Below are positions 40,334 to 49,531 of a stretch of 64,000 bases of DNA, in pieces (position 1 is the first letter of the stretch; every line of letters begins with the position of its first letter). Both the position numbers and the translations under genes were made by a program. The notes beneath the pieces were generated by a model, which was given only the letters and a program-made list of their open reading frames with translations, searched no databases and had not been told where the DNA came from. Source of the stretch: Ralstonia soli (GTDB lineage: Bacteria > Pseudomonadota > Gammaproteobacteria > Burkholderiales > Burkholderiaceae); NCBI RefSeq assembly GCF_023955655.1, contig NZ_JAMXHT010000001.1, positions 620,001 through 684,000 on the forward strand, in the 5' to 3' direction.

Positions 40334-40795
40334 TCAGACGGCAGAGGCATCGAGCACCACGGCGGCGCGGCCCGTCAACAGGATGCGCGCACCGTCGCGC
40401 ACGGTAAAGCAATACAACATGTTGTTACCGTCGCCGCCGATGCGTTCGGCTTCGACGTCCAGCAGCGCATCGACCGTATCGAGCCGGGCGACATGGGCCT
40501 CAACGCCACGCACGCTGGCGAGAAACCCGGCGCGCGGGCGCTGCTGCGTGGCGTCGCACAGGGCGCCGTGCACGGCCATTGCCTGCGCGGCGTATTCGAT
40601 GCCGCAGACGGCTGCCAGTTGGTCGTGCGAGCGCAGCGGGTTGGCCGGATCGCGGTGGCTCGTGGCGGTGCAGTGGATGTGCGTGTTGCTCCAGGAGACG
40701 ACCGCATCCAGCAGGCACATGGCGCCGCTGTGCGGAATGCGTGCGGCGATCCAGTCGCGATCTAGCGGCGGCGATGGCTGGGCTTGCAGGTTCAT
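40334..40795 (-). CDS. ApeP-like 3-hydroxyacyl-ACP dehydratase (hotdog fold)
   Basis: A 153-residue protein with the ApeP-type motif IPHSGAMCLLD near residue 20, whose histidine is the likely catalytic residue. CGIEYAAQAMAVHGAL follows. In aryl polyene pathways ApeP removes water from 3-hydroxyacyl-ACP intermediates to build the conjugated chain. The ATG at 40795 overlaps the stop of the chain-length-factor-like gene by 4 bases (ATGA). This is the second dehydratase domain of the cluster; the other is fused to the AMP ligase. Confidence 0.8.
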   Translation of the reverse strand: MNLQAQPSPPLDRDWIAARIPHSGAMCLLDAVVSWSNTHIHCTATSHRDPANPLRSHDQLAAVCGIEYAAQAMAVHGALCDATQQRPRAGFLASVRGVEAHVARLDTVDALLDVEAERIGGDGNNMLYCFTVRDGARILLTGRAAVVLDASAV

Positions 40796-41628
40796 GGCGT
40801 GCCGACGGGCTCGCTGAATTGGCCCGACGCATCCGGCAGGGCGATGTCCACCTGCACTCGCGTGTCCGGCAGATAGTCGAGCGCGACGCGGGTGGCGCGC
40901 GGCGCGGCCAGCGCCTCCAGCAGCGGCAGCACGCGGGCGGCGGCGTTGCCGCGCCACAGCGTTTGCAGTTCGGCGTGTGCCGGTGCGGTGGCGGGCGCCT
41001 CGGTGAGCACGACATCGATGCGCGCGAGTGTGCGCACGCTGGGCTCGGGCGTGAGCACCAGCGCCACCGCAAACGCATCGGGCACCGGGCGCACGGCATG
41101 CAGCGGCTCGGGATATTCGCCGTCGTACGCAACCAGCAGGACCGGTGTCGCGTCGATCGTGACCTGGCAGAGGCCATCCAGCAGGCCCGCGGCGAAACTG
41201 CCATCGTGCGCGCACAGCACGTTCGACGGTGCCATCGCTTGCGTGGCGATGCTCCAGTAGCCGGCCGGCGCGTTGTGCACGGAGTTGTGGAAGCGCGTGG
41301 GCGAGAGCTTGCGATCGTCGCTCGCCAGGGTTTCGCAGATCGCGTGGCAGTTCTGCCCATCCCCGCCCGAGGAGGTGAACACGGCGGCCAGGGTGGCGGC
41401 ATCGCGCCCGCTGCCGGCCACGGCTTCGTGGCCGACCGCCAGCGCCAGCTTGACGACCGGCCCTGTTCTACGGCGCTCGACTGAGGGCAGACCGGCGGGC
41501 GGCGGCAGCTCGGTCGGCGCATGCGCATAGGGCGTGCGGTCAGCAAGCACATCGGCGGTGCGCGGCCAATTCGGCAGGCCCGGTCCGAGCACGCCGATGC
41601 TTTCGATGAAGGCGCTCAGTCGAGTCAT
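40792..41628 (-). CDS. Beta-ketoacyl synthase-like chain-length factor
   Basis: A 278-residue protein that matches the short ketosynthase-like N-terminal domain family found next to aryl polyene ketosynthases. FTSSGGDGQNCHAICETLA and FHNSVHNAPAGYWSIAT are recognisable. No active-site cysteine context like that of true ketosynthases is present, so it should not condense by itself. In aryl polyene systems such a protein (ApeC) pairs with a ketosynthase and sets chain length. Overlaps of 4 bases with both neighbours support tight coupling. Confidence 0.75.
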   Translation of the reverse strand: MTRLSAFIESIGVLGPGLPNWPRTADVLADRTPYAHAPTELPPPAGLPSVERRRTGPVVKLALAVGHEAVAGSGRDAATLAAVFTSSGGDGQNCHAICETLASDDRKLSPTRFHNSVHNAPAGYWSIATQAMAPSNVLCAHDGSFAAGLLDGLCQVTIDATPVLLVAYDGEYPEPLHAVRPVPDAFAVALVLTPEPSVRTLARIDVVLTEAPATAPAHAELQTLWRGNAAARVLPLLEALAAPRATRVALDYLPDTRVQVDIALPDASGQFSEPVGTP

Positions 41629-42863
41629 GACGACAGGCCCAGGGTGTCCAGTTGATCGGCACGGCCGAAGACCAGGCTGCAGTTTGTGCCGCCAAAACCG
41701 AAGGCGTTGCTCAGCGCGGTGCGCACGCGTGCGTCGCGGCTGGTGGTCAGGTAGTTGACGCCCAGCGCCAGGTCGGGTTGTGTGGTGTTGATGCCGGCGG
41801 GCAGCAATTGATGCCGCAGCGCCAGCATAGTGATGACTGCTTCCAATGCCCCGGCTGCGCCCAGCGTATGGCCGGTCGCGCCCTTGGTCGAACTGCTTGG
41901 AGGGGCAGATGCGGTACCGTCGAACAGCGCGTGAATGGCGCGGGCCTCCGCCGCGTCGTTGCTGGGCGTGCCGGTGCCGTGCAGGTTGATGTAGTCGATG
42001 TCCGAAGCGGCAAGGCCGCTGCTGGCCAGCGCTTGCGCCATCGCCGCGCGTGCGCCCAGCCCATCCGGATGCGGCGACGACATGTGATGCGCGTCGCTCG
42101 ATTCACCGATGCCCAGCAGCAGGATTGCGTTGTCGTCCAGCGCGCCGTCAGCTTCGGGTGCGCGCTCCAGCAGCGCAAAGGCTGCCGCCTCGCCGATCGA
42201 GATGCCGTCGCGCGCCACGTCGTACGGACGGCATGGTTGCCGCGACAGCAACTCCAGCGAGTTGAACCCGTACAGCGCAGTCAGGCACAGCGAATCGACA
42301 CCGCCCACCACCGCCGCATCGATCAGCCCCGCAGCCAGCATGCGCCGCGCCGATGCAAACACCTTGGCCCCGGACGAACACGCCGACGAGATCGCCATGG
42401 CCGGCCCGCCGAGCCCGAAATACGCCCGCACGAACGCGGCGGGCGAGTAGATGTTGTGCGTTTGCGCGTACCGGAAATCGCCCGGCAGCGCGCCCGTCTG
42501 TGGATCGCGGTGCTGGTAGGCGTGTTCCGTTTCGAGAATGCCCGACGTGCTGGTGCCCACGAACACGCCGATGCGCTTGGCACCGTAGCGCGCCTTGGCG
42601 GCCTCGACGCGTTCGGCAAAGCCGTCCTGCGCCAGGCCGATCTGGGCGAGGCGGTGGTTGCGGCAATCGAACGCCGCCAGGTCTGCGCGCATCGGCTCGG
42701 CGTCGACGCCGTCGACCGCACCGATCCACGTGTCGAGATCAGCCCGCGGGAAGTCGCATGGCGCAAGGCCGCCTCGTTGCCCGCGCAACGCATCCAGCGT
42801 GGCGTCGAGGCCACGTCCGAGACAACTGGTGGCGGTGAAATGCGTGAGCAGTAAGGGCTTCAC
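41625..42863 (-). CDS. Beta-ketoacyl-ACP synthase (ApeO/FabF-like)
   Basis: A 412-residue condensing enzyme with an intact Cys-His-His set: AISSACSSGAKV (nucleophile, about residue 165), LHGTGTPSND, and KGATGHTLGAAG. The C-terminal FGFGGTNCSLVF is also canonical. It starts with GTG at 42863 and overlaps the chain-length-factor-like gene by 4 bases. It is probably the partner ketosynthase of that protein in elongating an ACP-bound acyl or polyene chain. A gap of 71 bases separates it from the deacetylase gene. Confidence 0.9.
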   Translation of the reverse strand: MKPLLLTHFTATSCLGRGLDATLDALRGQRGGLAPCDFPRADLDTWIGAVDGVDAEPMRADLAAFDCRNHRLAQIGLAQDGFAERVEAAKARYGAKRIGVFVGTSTSGILETEHAYQHRDPQTGALPGDFRYAQTHNIYSPAAFVRAYFGLGGPAMAISSACSSGAKVFASARRMLAAGLIDAAVVGGVDSLCLTALYGFNSLELLSRQPCRPYDVARDGISIGEAAAFALLERAPEADGALDDNAILLLGIGESSDAHHMSSPHPDGLGARAAMAQALASSGLAASDIDYINLHGTGTPSNDAAEARAIHALFDGTASAPPSSSTKGATGHTLGAAGALEAVITMLALRHQLLPAGINTTQPDLALGVNYLTTSRDARVRTALSNAFGFGGTNCSLVFGRADQLDTLGLSS

Positions 42864-42934
42864 GGGGGCGGCGTCGAGATGATGAAGGCGCAGGGTGGGC
42901 TCGGCAGATGGGTGCCGCTAATGAACAAATTTTA

Positions 42935-43798
42935 TCAAACGGCCATTTTGGCGCTCGCTACTCGCGTGGCATCGAGTGCGAGTGCCGCGCGCAGTGTCGT
43001 GCAGCGCAATTGGGCTTGTGCAGCGGCTTCGAGCAGTTGCGGCAGGGCGGCCAGAAGCACCGGCTCACCACGTGCATCGCGCGCCGCATGGCCGTCGTGA
43101 AGCAGCAGGATGTCTTGCGGCGCCAGGCCGCGTAGAAGCCGCTGCGTAATGGCGTCGGCGCTGCGCGAGCGGGTGTCGAAGCCGCGCCGGGTCCAACTGG
43201 CCAGTTGCAGGCCCAGCTGGCACAGCACCGGTTCAAGAAACGGATTGCGCAATCCCGCCGGCGCGCGGAAGAACAGCGGGCGCGTACCGGTGATCTGCGC
43301 GAGCGTGTCTTGCGCGGTTTCGATTTCACGCCGCAGCGCGCCCGGCCCCTGCAGCGAGAACGTATGTCGATGGCGCTGGCTGTGGTTTTCCACCGCGTGC
43401 CCGCGCGCGACGATGTCTTCTACGCAGCGCGGGTGCCGTTGCGCCAGCTCGCCGATGCAGAAGAAGGTGGCGCGGGCACCGTAGCGGTCGAGCACATCCA
43501 GCACGCGCGGCGTGACCTCGGGGTCGGGGCCGTCGTCGATGGTCAGGGCGATCTGCTGGCCGGCGGCGGCGGGCAGGCGGGTCCAGTTCGGGCCGAGCCA
43601 TGCACTGCGCGGCCACAGTCCGCCGGCCATCAACACCAGATGCGAGGCGATCACGCTGCCGCCAGCCCATGGCCACGTCGATGGCGCTGCTGCCACGGCA
43701 ACCGCTGCGCCGGCATGCAGTGCCAGCGCGCCGCTGATCAGCGGGGTCGGCTTCCAGCGGCGTGCGGTGTTGGGTGGCGGGGTGAGCGGTGCGTTCAT
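42935..43798 (-). CDS. NodB-type polysaccharide deacetylase
   Basis: A 287-residue protein. Residues 20-70 contain two hydrophobic segments that may be membrane helices. The NodB domain shows ALTIDDGPDPEVT (catalytic base and metal-binding aspartate), ENHSQRHRH (metal histidines), FFRAPAGLRNP and DILLLHDGH. These enzymes remove N-acetyl groups from sugars such as GlcNAc. It overlaps the MMPL gene by 4 bases. A deacetylase is unusual in aryl polyene clusters and suggests that the product carries, or is attached to, an amino sugar. Substrate unknown. Confidence 0.85.
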   Translation of the reverse strand: MNAPLTPPPNTARRWKPTPLISGALALHAGAAVAVAAAPSTWPWAGGSVIASHLVLMAGGLWPRSAWLGPNWTRLPAAAGQQIALTIDDGPDPEVTPRVLDVLDRYGARATFFCIGELAQRHPRCVEDIVARGHAVENHSQRHRHTFSLQGPGALRREIETAQDTLAQITGTRPLFFRAPAGLRNPFLEPVLCQLGLQLASWTRRGFDTRSRSADAITQRLLRGLAPQDILLLHDGHAARDARGEPVLLAALPQLLEAAAQAQLRCTTLRAALALDATRVASAKMAV

Positions 43799-46236
43799 GC
43801 GGCAGCGGGGTGAGCGTGATCGGGCGGCGGCGCCAGGATGGCGGCAAACACCAGCGCGAGCATGGCGCCGGGGCCAACGGTCAGCCCGAACGTTTCCAGC
43901 ATCGGCACATGCGAGAAGGCGAGCAGGCCGAAGCCGGCGACCGTCGCGAGGTTGGCCACCAGCAATGACACCAGCGTCTGCGGCGCGATACGCTGTTCCG
44001 CCGCGCCCACGCGCTGGTTGAAGAACAGCGCGTAGTTCGACCCCACCGCCACGATGAGCAGCATGCCAACCAGATGCAGGATGGTGAGCTGCACGCGGGC
44101 CAGCGCAAAGCCGGCCGTCACCACCAGCACCGCAGCCACCAGCGGGGCCAGCGCACGCAACGTCCGCTGCAGCGAGCGCAGCGCGACGAGCAGCAGCAAC
44201 GCAATCACCACGAACCCGGCCAGCGACAGGTGGAGGTCTTCGCGCACGTAGTCCACGTACAAGCGGTCCGCTTCGGCTTTCAGATCGACGAAGAGCGCGC
44301 CGGGCACGTTCGCATGCTCGACGGCGGCGCGAATCGGCCCGGCATCCAGGCTGGGCTGGTTGGCTGCGGTGGTTGCGCTGGCCGGTGCGCGCAGCGGCAA
44401 CATGGCGCTCCACTGGCCGGCGCGTTCGGTCAGCAGCGCATCGACGGCCAGCGCCATCGACGTGCCTTTCAGATCGGCGCGTTGCAGCAGCGGCTGCGAT
44501 CGCGCGGCATTCACATCGGCGATGAACGGTGCGAAGAGATCGGGCTTCACGCGGATCGGCTGGTCTTCAACGGCGCTGCGCATGCGTGCTGCGAGCGTGC
44601 CGGCGTCGGGCAGGCTGGCGAGGCGTGCGCGCTGCGTGGCATTGCTGGGCAGATAGCGGGCGGGATTTTCGAAGCCGGCGAGCACGCCGCTGTCGACCAG
44701 CGGTTGCAGCTGCGCGGCGATCTTTTCGGCGGCTTCAAGCGCGGCCTGTTCTGTCGCACCCGGGATCACGACGAGGTAGCGCACGTCGGGTGCCCCCACG
44801 TCAGCGCGCAGGCTGGCATCGAGCGCCTGGCTCTTCGCGGGCACGGGGCTCAGTGCGGCGAGTTCGCGGCTCCACAGGCCATTGCGATGCAGTGCAAGCG
44901 CAGCACACGCGCCCACCAGTACAAGCACCAACAGCCAGCGCAGGCGCGGGGCTACCCGTGTCGCCCGGGCCAGCCATGCACCGAGCCGCGATACGTCGCG
45001 AATCGCCACCTGCGTGCCCCGCAGATGCGGTAACACGTAACGCGTGACGAGCGCCGCCGTCACCAGCCCGACAATCGAATACAGCCCCAGCTGCACGAGC
45101 CCCGGAAAGCCCGAGAACAGCATCGACGCAAAGCCGCACACCGAGGTCAGCACGCCCAGGCGGATGGTCGGCCAGTACGCTGCAATCCACGCGCGCAGGC
45201 TTTCGCTGGGATTGGCATTGCGTGCGCGGGCGGTCTGCGCGGATTGCACGAACAGGTAGATCGAGTAGTCCACCGCCTCGCCGATGAGCGTGGTGCCGAA
45301 GCCGAGCGTGAGCCCGTGCACCGCGCCGAACGCCAGGCTGACCGCCGCCACCCCGGCCGCCACGCCTGAGAGCACCGGCAGCAGCCCCAGCGCCACCGTG
45401 CGCGGCGAGCGATACACCGTCAGCAGCAGCGCCACCACCAGCACGAGGCTCAGGGTGGAAAGCCGCTCCACGTCGTGCTTGATGGTGTCGCGCGCATCGA
45501 CGGAGAAGACACCCGGGCCGGTCATGACGATGCGCGTGGATGCTGCGTTCGGCACCGTGCGTGCAGCGGCATCGAAAGCGCGGCGCACCGTGCCGATGGC
45601 GCGTGCCTGGGCGTCGGTGTCGGAACCGGCGGCGGCTGTCTGCACGACCAACACGGCGCGCTGGCCATCGCGCGAGGCCCACACGCCCTGCACCGACGAC
45701 GGCAGCGCGGCGCTGTCGAGTTGACTGACCAGCGCCGCCACCTCACCGGTCGGGTCGCGCGGCAGCAACTGCTTGGCGAACAGCCCGGCGGATGAGCTCA
45801 GCAGGTCGAGGCTCTCGCCCAATGCGGCGTGCAGCCCTTCGGCGGAAAAGCGCTGCGGTGTGACGGTAGGGCTGAGTACGTAGCGATGGTCGAAGATGAA
45901 CTGCCGGTCGCGCGCTTCGCTCACGGGCTCGCCGTTGTTGACGGCGCTGAACTGCGCATTCGCACGCAGCGTGGCGGCGAGCTGCTTCGACAGTGCCGCC
46001 CGCGTGGTCGCATCGCCGCCCTCGATGCCGACGAGGATGAGCCGCGACACCAGCCCCTCGCGCAGCTGATCGACCAGCACGCGTTGCTCGGCACTCGGCG
46101 AGTGCGGCAGAAACGCCGACAGGTCGGCCGTGAAGCTGGTGCGCCCGATCACCAACGCGCAGAGCAGCAGCCCGATCAGCCACACCAGCACTGCAGGCCG
46201 GCGCAGGGCATGAAGGCGTTCCGCGTGCCCGCTCAC
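43795..46236 (-). CDS. MMPL/RND-family exporter
   Basis: An 813-residue inner-membrane protein with the duplicated RND layout. Each half has one helix, a large periplasmic domain, and then five hydrophobic segments (for example LVLVVALLLTVYRSPRTVALGLLPVL and LVGMLLIVAVGSNYALFF). GEAVDYSIYLF and GSNYALFFNQR lie in the helix-4 regions that usually carry proton-relay acids. It starts with GTG at 46236, overlapping the LolA-like gene by 4 bases. In aryl polyene clusters the equivalent exporter (ApeM-type) moves the lipid product towards the outer membrane. Confidence 0.88.
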   Translation of the reverse strand: MSGHAERLHALRRPAVLVWLIGLLLCALVIGRTSFTADLSAFLPHSPSAEQRVLVDQLREGLVSRLILVGIEGGDATTRAALSKQLAATLRANAQFSAVNNGEPVSEARDRQFIFDHRYVLSPTVTPQRFSAEGLHAALGESLDLLSSSAGLFAKQLLPRDPTGEVAALVSQLDSAALPSSVQGVWASRDGQRAVLVVQTAAAGSDTDAQARAIGTVRRAFDAAARTVPNAASTRIVMTGPGVFSVDARDTIKHDVERLSTLSLVLVVALLLTVYRSPRTVALGLLPVLSGVAAGVAAVSLAFGAVHGLTLGFGTTLIGEAVDYSIYLFVQSAQTARARNANPSESLRAWIAAYWPTIRLGVLTSVCGFASMLFSGFPGLVQLGLYSIVGLVTAALVTRYVLPHLRGTQVAIRDVSRLGAWLARATRVAPRLRWLLVLVLVGACAALALHRNGLWSRELAALSPVPAKSQALDASLRADVGAPDVRYLVVIPGATEQAALEAAEKIAAQLQPLVDSGVLAGFENPARYLPSNATQRARLASLPDAGTLAARMRSAVEDQPIRVKPDLFAPFIADVNAARSQPLLQRADLKGTSMALAVDALLTERAGQWSAMLPLRAPASATTAANQPSLDAGPIRAAVEHANVPGALFVDLKAEADRLYVDYVREDLHLSLAGFVVIALLLLVALRSLQRTLRALAPLVAAVLVVTAGFALARVQLTILHLVGMLLIVAVGSNYALFFNQRVGAAEQRIAPQTLVSLLVANLATVAGFGLLAFSHVPMLETFGLTVGPGAMLALVFAAILAPPPDHAHPAAA

Positions 46237-46844
46237 TGGCTGCCCTTGGCGGTGTCGGGTATGCGCTGTAGGCGCATCACCGAATGATCGCCGTCGGCCT
46301 GGCGGATCGCCACGCTGCGCAGCACGTCACGCGTGCCATCGAGCGTGATCGTGCTCACCACCTTCTGCATGCGTGCGTCGATCGGAGTGAGGGTGAGCGT
46401 CCAGTCATCGCCGCGGCCCGTGATGGCGACGGTGTAGATCGCCTCTAGTGCGTAACGGTTGCCGGCCAGCGTGGCGCGGATGCTCTCGATGAACGCGGCC
46501 AGCTCCGGATACTGCCCGAGCGGCATCGTGAACTTGCGCTGGTTGCGCTCCACGGTGAGCTTGTCGCCATCGATCACCATGTGTTCGGGCTTCGGGCGCA
46601 GTGTGTGCTTTTCCAGATGATCGGGCGCAATGAACACCAGCTCGCCGGACGACACCACAGGCTCCGCCGCAATCGACAGCGTCTTGGTTTCCGTGAACGT
46701 GGCGCGACCCGATTTGTTGTGCGCGAGGGTGGACATCAGGCGGTCGAGCGTCCAGGCGGTGTCTGCTGCGTGGGCGGCAGCGGCCAGCAGGGTCGCTGCG
46801 AGCACGGCCTGAACGGCGCGGAGGAGCGGGCGCGTTGCAATCAT
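46233..46844 (-). CDS. LolA-like outer membrane lipoprotein carrier homologue
   Basis: A 203-residue protein with a signal peptide (RAVQAVLAATLLAAAAHA). The LolA-like fold is recognised from ATFTETKTLSIAAEPVVSSGEL and IAPDHLEKHTL. It is distinct from the housekeeping LolA, which is not in this window. In aryl polyene clusters such a protein (ApeL-type) is thought to carry the hydrophobic product through the periplasm. It overlaps the acyltransferase gene by 4 bases and the exporter gene by 4 bases. Confidence 0.82.
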   Translation of the reverse strand: MIATRPLLRAVQAVLAATLLAAAAHAADTAWTLDRLMSTLAHNKSGRATFTETKTLSIAAEPVVSSGELVFIAPDHLEKHTLRPKPEHMVIDGDKLTVERNQRKFTMPLGQYPELAAFIESIRATLAGNRYALEAIYTVAITGRGDDWTLTLTPIDARMQKVVSTITLDGTRDVLRSVAIRQADGDHSVMRLQRIPDTAKGSQ

Positions 46845-47803
46845 GGCGTTGGGGTGGTCGGGTGCGTGGCCGGGGGGCGTTGCCGTGCGCTGGCCGCGTC
46901 GGCATCCTGCCAGAAGTCGAAGAAATTGAACCAGTTGTATGGCGCGATGCGGCAGTCGTGCTCGATGCGCTGCACGTAGCGGGCCAGCGCGGTTTGAACC
47001 GCGGCGGCACGGTTTTCGCGGCGGACATCGGTGAAGTCGGCCAACTGATCGAAATGCACGGCGTAGCGGTTGCCGCCCAGGTGCAGCCCCGTCATAAACA
47101 GCACGGGCCGCTTGAGCATGGCCGCCATGTGCAGCGGTCCGAGCGGAAACGCCGCCGGGCTGCCCAGAAACATCATGCGCTGCACCGACGGGCCCGCTTC
47201 GCGCAGCAATGTACGGTCGGCCAGCATGCCGACGAGGCGGTTGTCGTCGAGCGCCTCGCGCACTTGCAGCATGGCGTCTACGCGCCCGAGCGGAATGACT
47301 TCGGGCGCGGCCTTCGGGTTGATGGCGGCGACGGCGGCGTTGATGTTGCGGGCGTTGTCCTCGTACATGGCGACGGCCACGTGCAGGTCCGGCACCGTGC
47401 GGCCGAGCGCGCGCACCACCTCGAAGCTGCCCATGTGTGCGCCCAGCAGGAACGCACCACGCCCTTGCGCGAGCACGGCATGCACGTGCTCCTGCCCCTG
47501 CAACTCAATGTCGAACAGATCGAACCGTCCGCTGATCAGGTAGATGCGGTCATGGATGGTGGTGGCAAAGGTGAACATGTGGCGGAACACGTCGCGCAGG
47601 CGCACCGGCCGGCCCAGCGTACGGCGCAGGTAATCGCGCGAAGCACGACGCGCCGCCGGCGAGAACGCCACGAAGTACACCGCAACGAGCCGCAGCAGGA
47701 CGCGTCCGAACGGCCGCCCCAGGCGTAGCGAGAGCCACGTCATCACGCGCAGCAGCGCGAGGTTGCTGCGCTCCGGACGCTCGGCCCATTCCGTGCGCTT
47801 CAT
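46841..47803 (-). CDS. LpxL/HtrB-type acyltransferase
   Basis: A 320-residue lysophospholipid acyltransferase-like protein. It has one N-terminal hydrophobic segment (VLLRLVAVYFVAF) and the HX4E-type motif GAHMGSFEVV near residue 125, the catalytic site of LpxL-family acyltransferases. GRVDAMLQVREAL and FLGSPAAFPLGPLHMA follow. It presumably moves the acyl or polyene chain from ACP to a glycolipid acceptor. The ATG at 47803 overlaps the AMP-ligase stop by 4 bases. Confidence 0.85.
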   Translation of the reverse strand: MKRTEWAERPERSNLALLRVMTWLSLRLGRPFGRVLLRLVAVYFVAFSPAARRASRDYLRRTLGRPVRLRDVFRHMFTFATTIHDRIYLISGRFDLFDIELQGQEHVHAVLAQGRGAFLLGAHMGSFEVVRALGRTVPDLHVAVAMYEDNARNINAAVAAINPKAAPEVIPLGRVDAMLQVREALDDNRLVGMLADRTLLREAGPSVQRMMFLGSPAAFPLGPLHMAAMLKRPVLFMTGLHLGGNRYAVHFDQLADFTDVRRENRAAAVQTALARYVQRIEHDCRIAPYNWFNFFDFWQDADAASARQRPPATHPTTPTP

Positions 47804-49503
47804 GCCGGTACGCCCTCCGTGGGTGCCGACAGCACGCCGCTGGCCACTTCCCGTTCGCCTGCGCGGATCGAGAAGCGGATGGCGCCGCTGGCCGTCGTCT
47901 CGAACGTGAGATCGAGCGGCTGGCCGGGTGCCGCCGGGCTGAGGAACTTGGCCGAGCTGATCCGGCACGCGTCGAGCGATTGGCCCAGCGCGGTGCCGAT
48001 GGCGTGCAGCGCATGATCGAGCAGCACCACGCCCGGCACGATCGGGTGGCCGGGAAAGTGGCCCGGCAATGCCGGATGATCGGCGGGAATGGTGAAGCGC
48101 ATGGCAGGCTTGTTGGAAGTGCGCGCGTTGCGCGGCCAATGTTGTGCGACCAGCGCGGTCAGGACGTCGCGCGCGAGCTTGCCCGTTTCGTTACGCGGCA
48201 GCGCGTCAACCATGAGCAGCGGGCGCGGCAGGAACGCGGCATCGATGCGCTCGTGCAGGGCGCGCAGCACATCCGCTGCGCTGAGCCCCGGCGCCGCCAC
48301 CAACGCCACCAGACGCGTGACCGCCGCCACGCCGTACGCATGCGGAGCGGTGGGCGCGTCGTCGGGCATGAAGAACACGCCGTCGACCACGCCGGGAATC
48401 GCGTTGAGCTGGTGGTTCAGATACGCCAGCGACGTCCGCTTGCCGGCAATATTGATCAGGTCCGCCTTGCGGCCGTGCAGCAGGAAATGCGTGTCGTCGA
48501 TCCGTTCGATGGCGTCGCCCATCGGCACCGGGGTGTCGACGTGTCCGCCGCAGACCCAGACGGTGGGGTCGTCGTCTTCGGCGGTGCCGGGGCGCAATTC
48601 CATGCGCACGCCCGGGTACAGGTGCCACGCTGTTTCCTGCGCCGTGCGGCGGGTGGCGATCTGGCCGGTTTCGGTGCTGCCGTAGATCTCAAGCAGCGGC
48701 GCGGCCAGGCGGGATTCAGCCTCGCGCGCAAGCGCCTCGGACAGCGGCGCGGTGGCCGACAGCACGAGCGATGCACTGGGCAACGTCGGCTCCGACGCCA
48801 GCAGCGCGCGCAGATGCACCGGCGAGGTCACCAGCACGCGCGGTTGCGGCACGGCCTCCATCGCCTCGCGGATGTCGGCCGGATAGAACGGCAGCCGGTT
48901 GCTGAACGCCAGACCACCCTGCAGCGCAAGCAGCACCGTTACCTCGAAGCCGTACATGTGTTGCGCGGGCACCGTGCCGACCAGCGTGAACGCGCGGCCA
49001 TCATCCAGTCCCAGCCGCGCCACTGCGGTGCGCATGCATTGCACGAGCGCGCCCCAGGTCTTGCGATGCGGTACCGGCGTGCCTGTCGAGCCGGATGTGA
49101 AGAGCACGGCCATGACCTGCGCGGCGTCGATCTGCGGCACGTCTGCGGGGGCTTCGCTTGGCGGCAAACCGTCGGGGTAACGGAAGCCCGGCAGATCCAC
49201 CGGGCAGGCATCCGTGTCGTACAGGCAGAACACATCGGGCGCGAACGCTGCGAGCTGGCGCACCATCTGCGGCGTCTGCATGGGCGGCAGCAAGCTGATC
49301 TTGCCGGCCACCAGCGTCGCGCACAGGCCGACGGCAAAGCGATAGCGGTCCGCGCAGGCGTTGAACACATGGCCGCCCGGCGGCAGCATCGCGGCCAGCG
49401 TCATCACATCGCCGAGGAATGCGCGCGCGGAGACGGGCGCACCGTCGCGCCAGGCAAGCGTGTCATCCAGCGATGGGTGGGAGACCAGCGGGTGAGTCGG
49501 CAT
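47800..49503 (-). CDS. AMP-dependent ligase fused to a FabZ-like dehydratase domain
   Basis: A 567-residue two-domain protein. Residues 1-450 form an acyl-activating enzyme with the P-loop FTSGSTGTPVPHRK, EIYGSTETG, GRKADLINIAGKR and the late lysine motif LPRNETGKLARD. Residues 460-567 form a hotdog domain with the FabA/FabZ signature PGHFPGHPIVPG. The pair corresponds to separate ApeH (ligase) and ApeI (dehydratase) proteins in aryl polyene systems. It would activate a free acid starter for loading on ACP and dehydrate intermediates. The ATG at 49503 is chosen over a TTG directly in front. Confidence 0.88.
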   Translation of the reverse strand: MPTHPLVSHPSLDDTLAWRDGAPVSARAFLGDVMTLAAMLPPGGHVFNACADRYRFAVGLCATLVAGKISLLPPMQTPQMVRQLAAFAPDVFCLYDTDACPVDLPGFRYPDGLPPSEAPADVPQIDAAQVMAVLFTSGSTGTPVPHRKTWGALVQCMRTAVARLGLDDGRAFTLVGTVPAQHMYGFEVTVLLALQGGLAFSNRLPFYPADIREAMEAVPQPRVLVTSPVHLRALLASEPTLPSASLVLSATAPLSEALAREAESRLAAPLLEIYGSTETGQIATRRTAQETAWHLYPGVRMELRPGTAEDDDPTVWVCGGHVDTPVPMGDAIERIDDTHFLLHGRKADLINIAGKRTSLAYLNHQLNAIPGVVDGVFFMPDDAPTAPHAYGVAAVTRLVALVAAPGLSAADVLRALHERIDAAFLPRPLLMVDALPRNETGKLARDVLTALVAQHWPRNARTSNKPAMRFTIPADHPALPGHFPGHPIVPGVVLLDHALHAIGTALGQSLDACRISSAKFLSPAAPGQPLDLTFETTASGAIRFSIRAGEREVASGVLSAPTEGVPA

Positions 49504-49531
49504 CAAGCGAATCTCGGGTGAGTCGGGGAGG

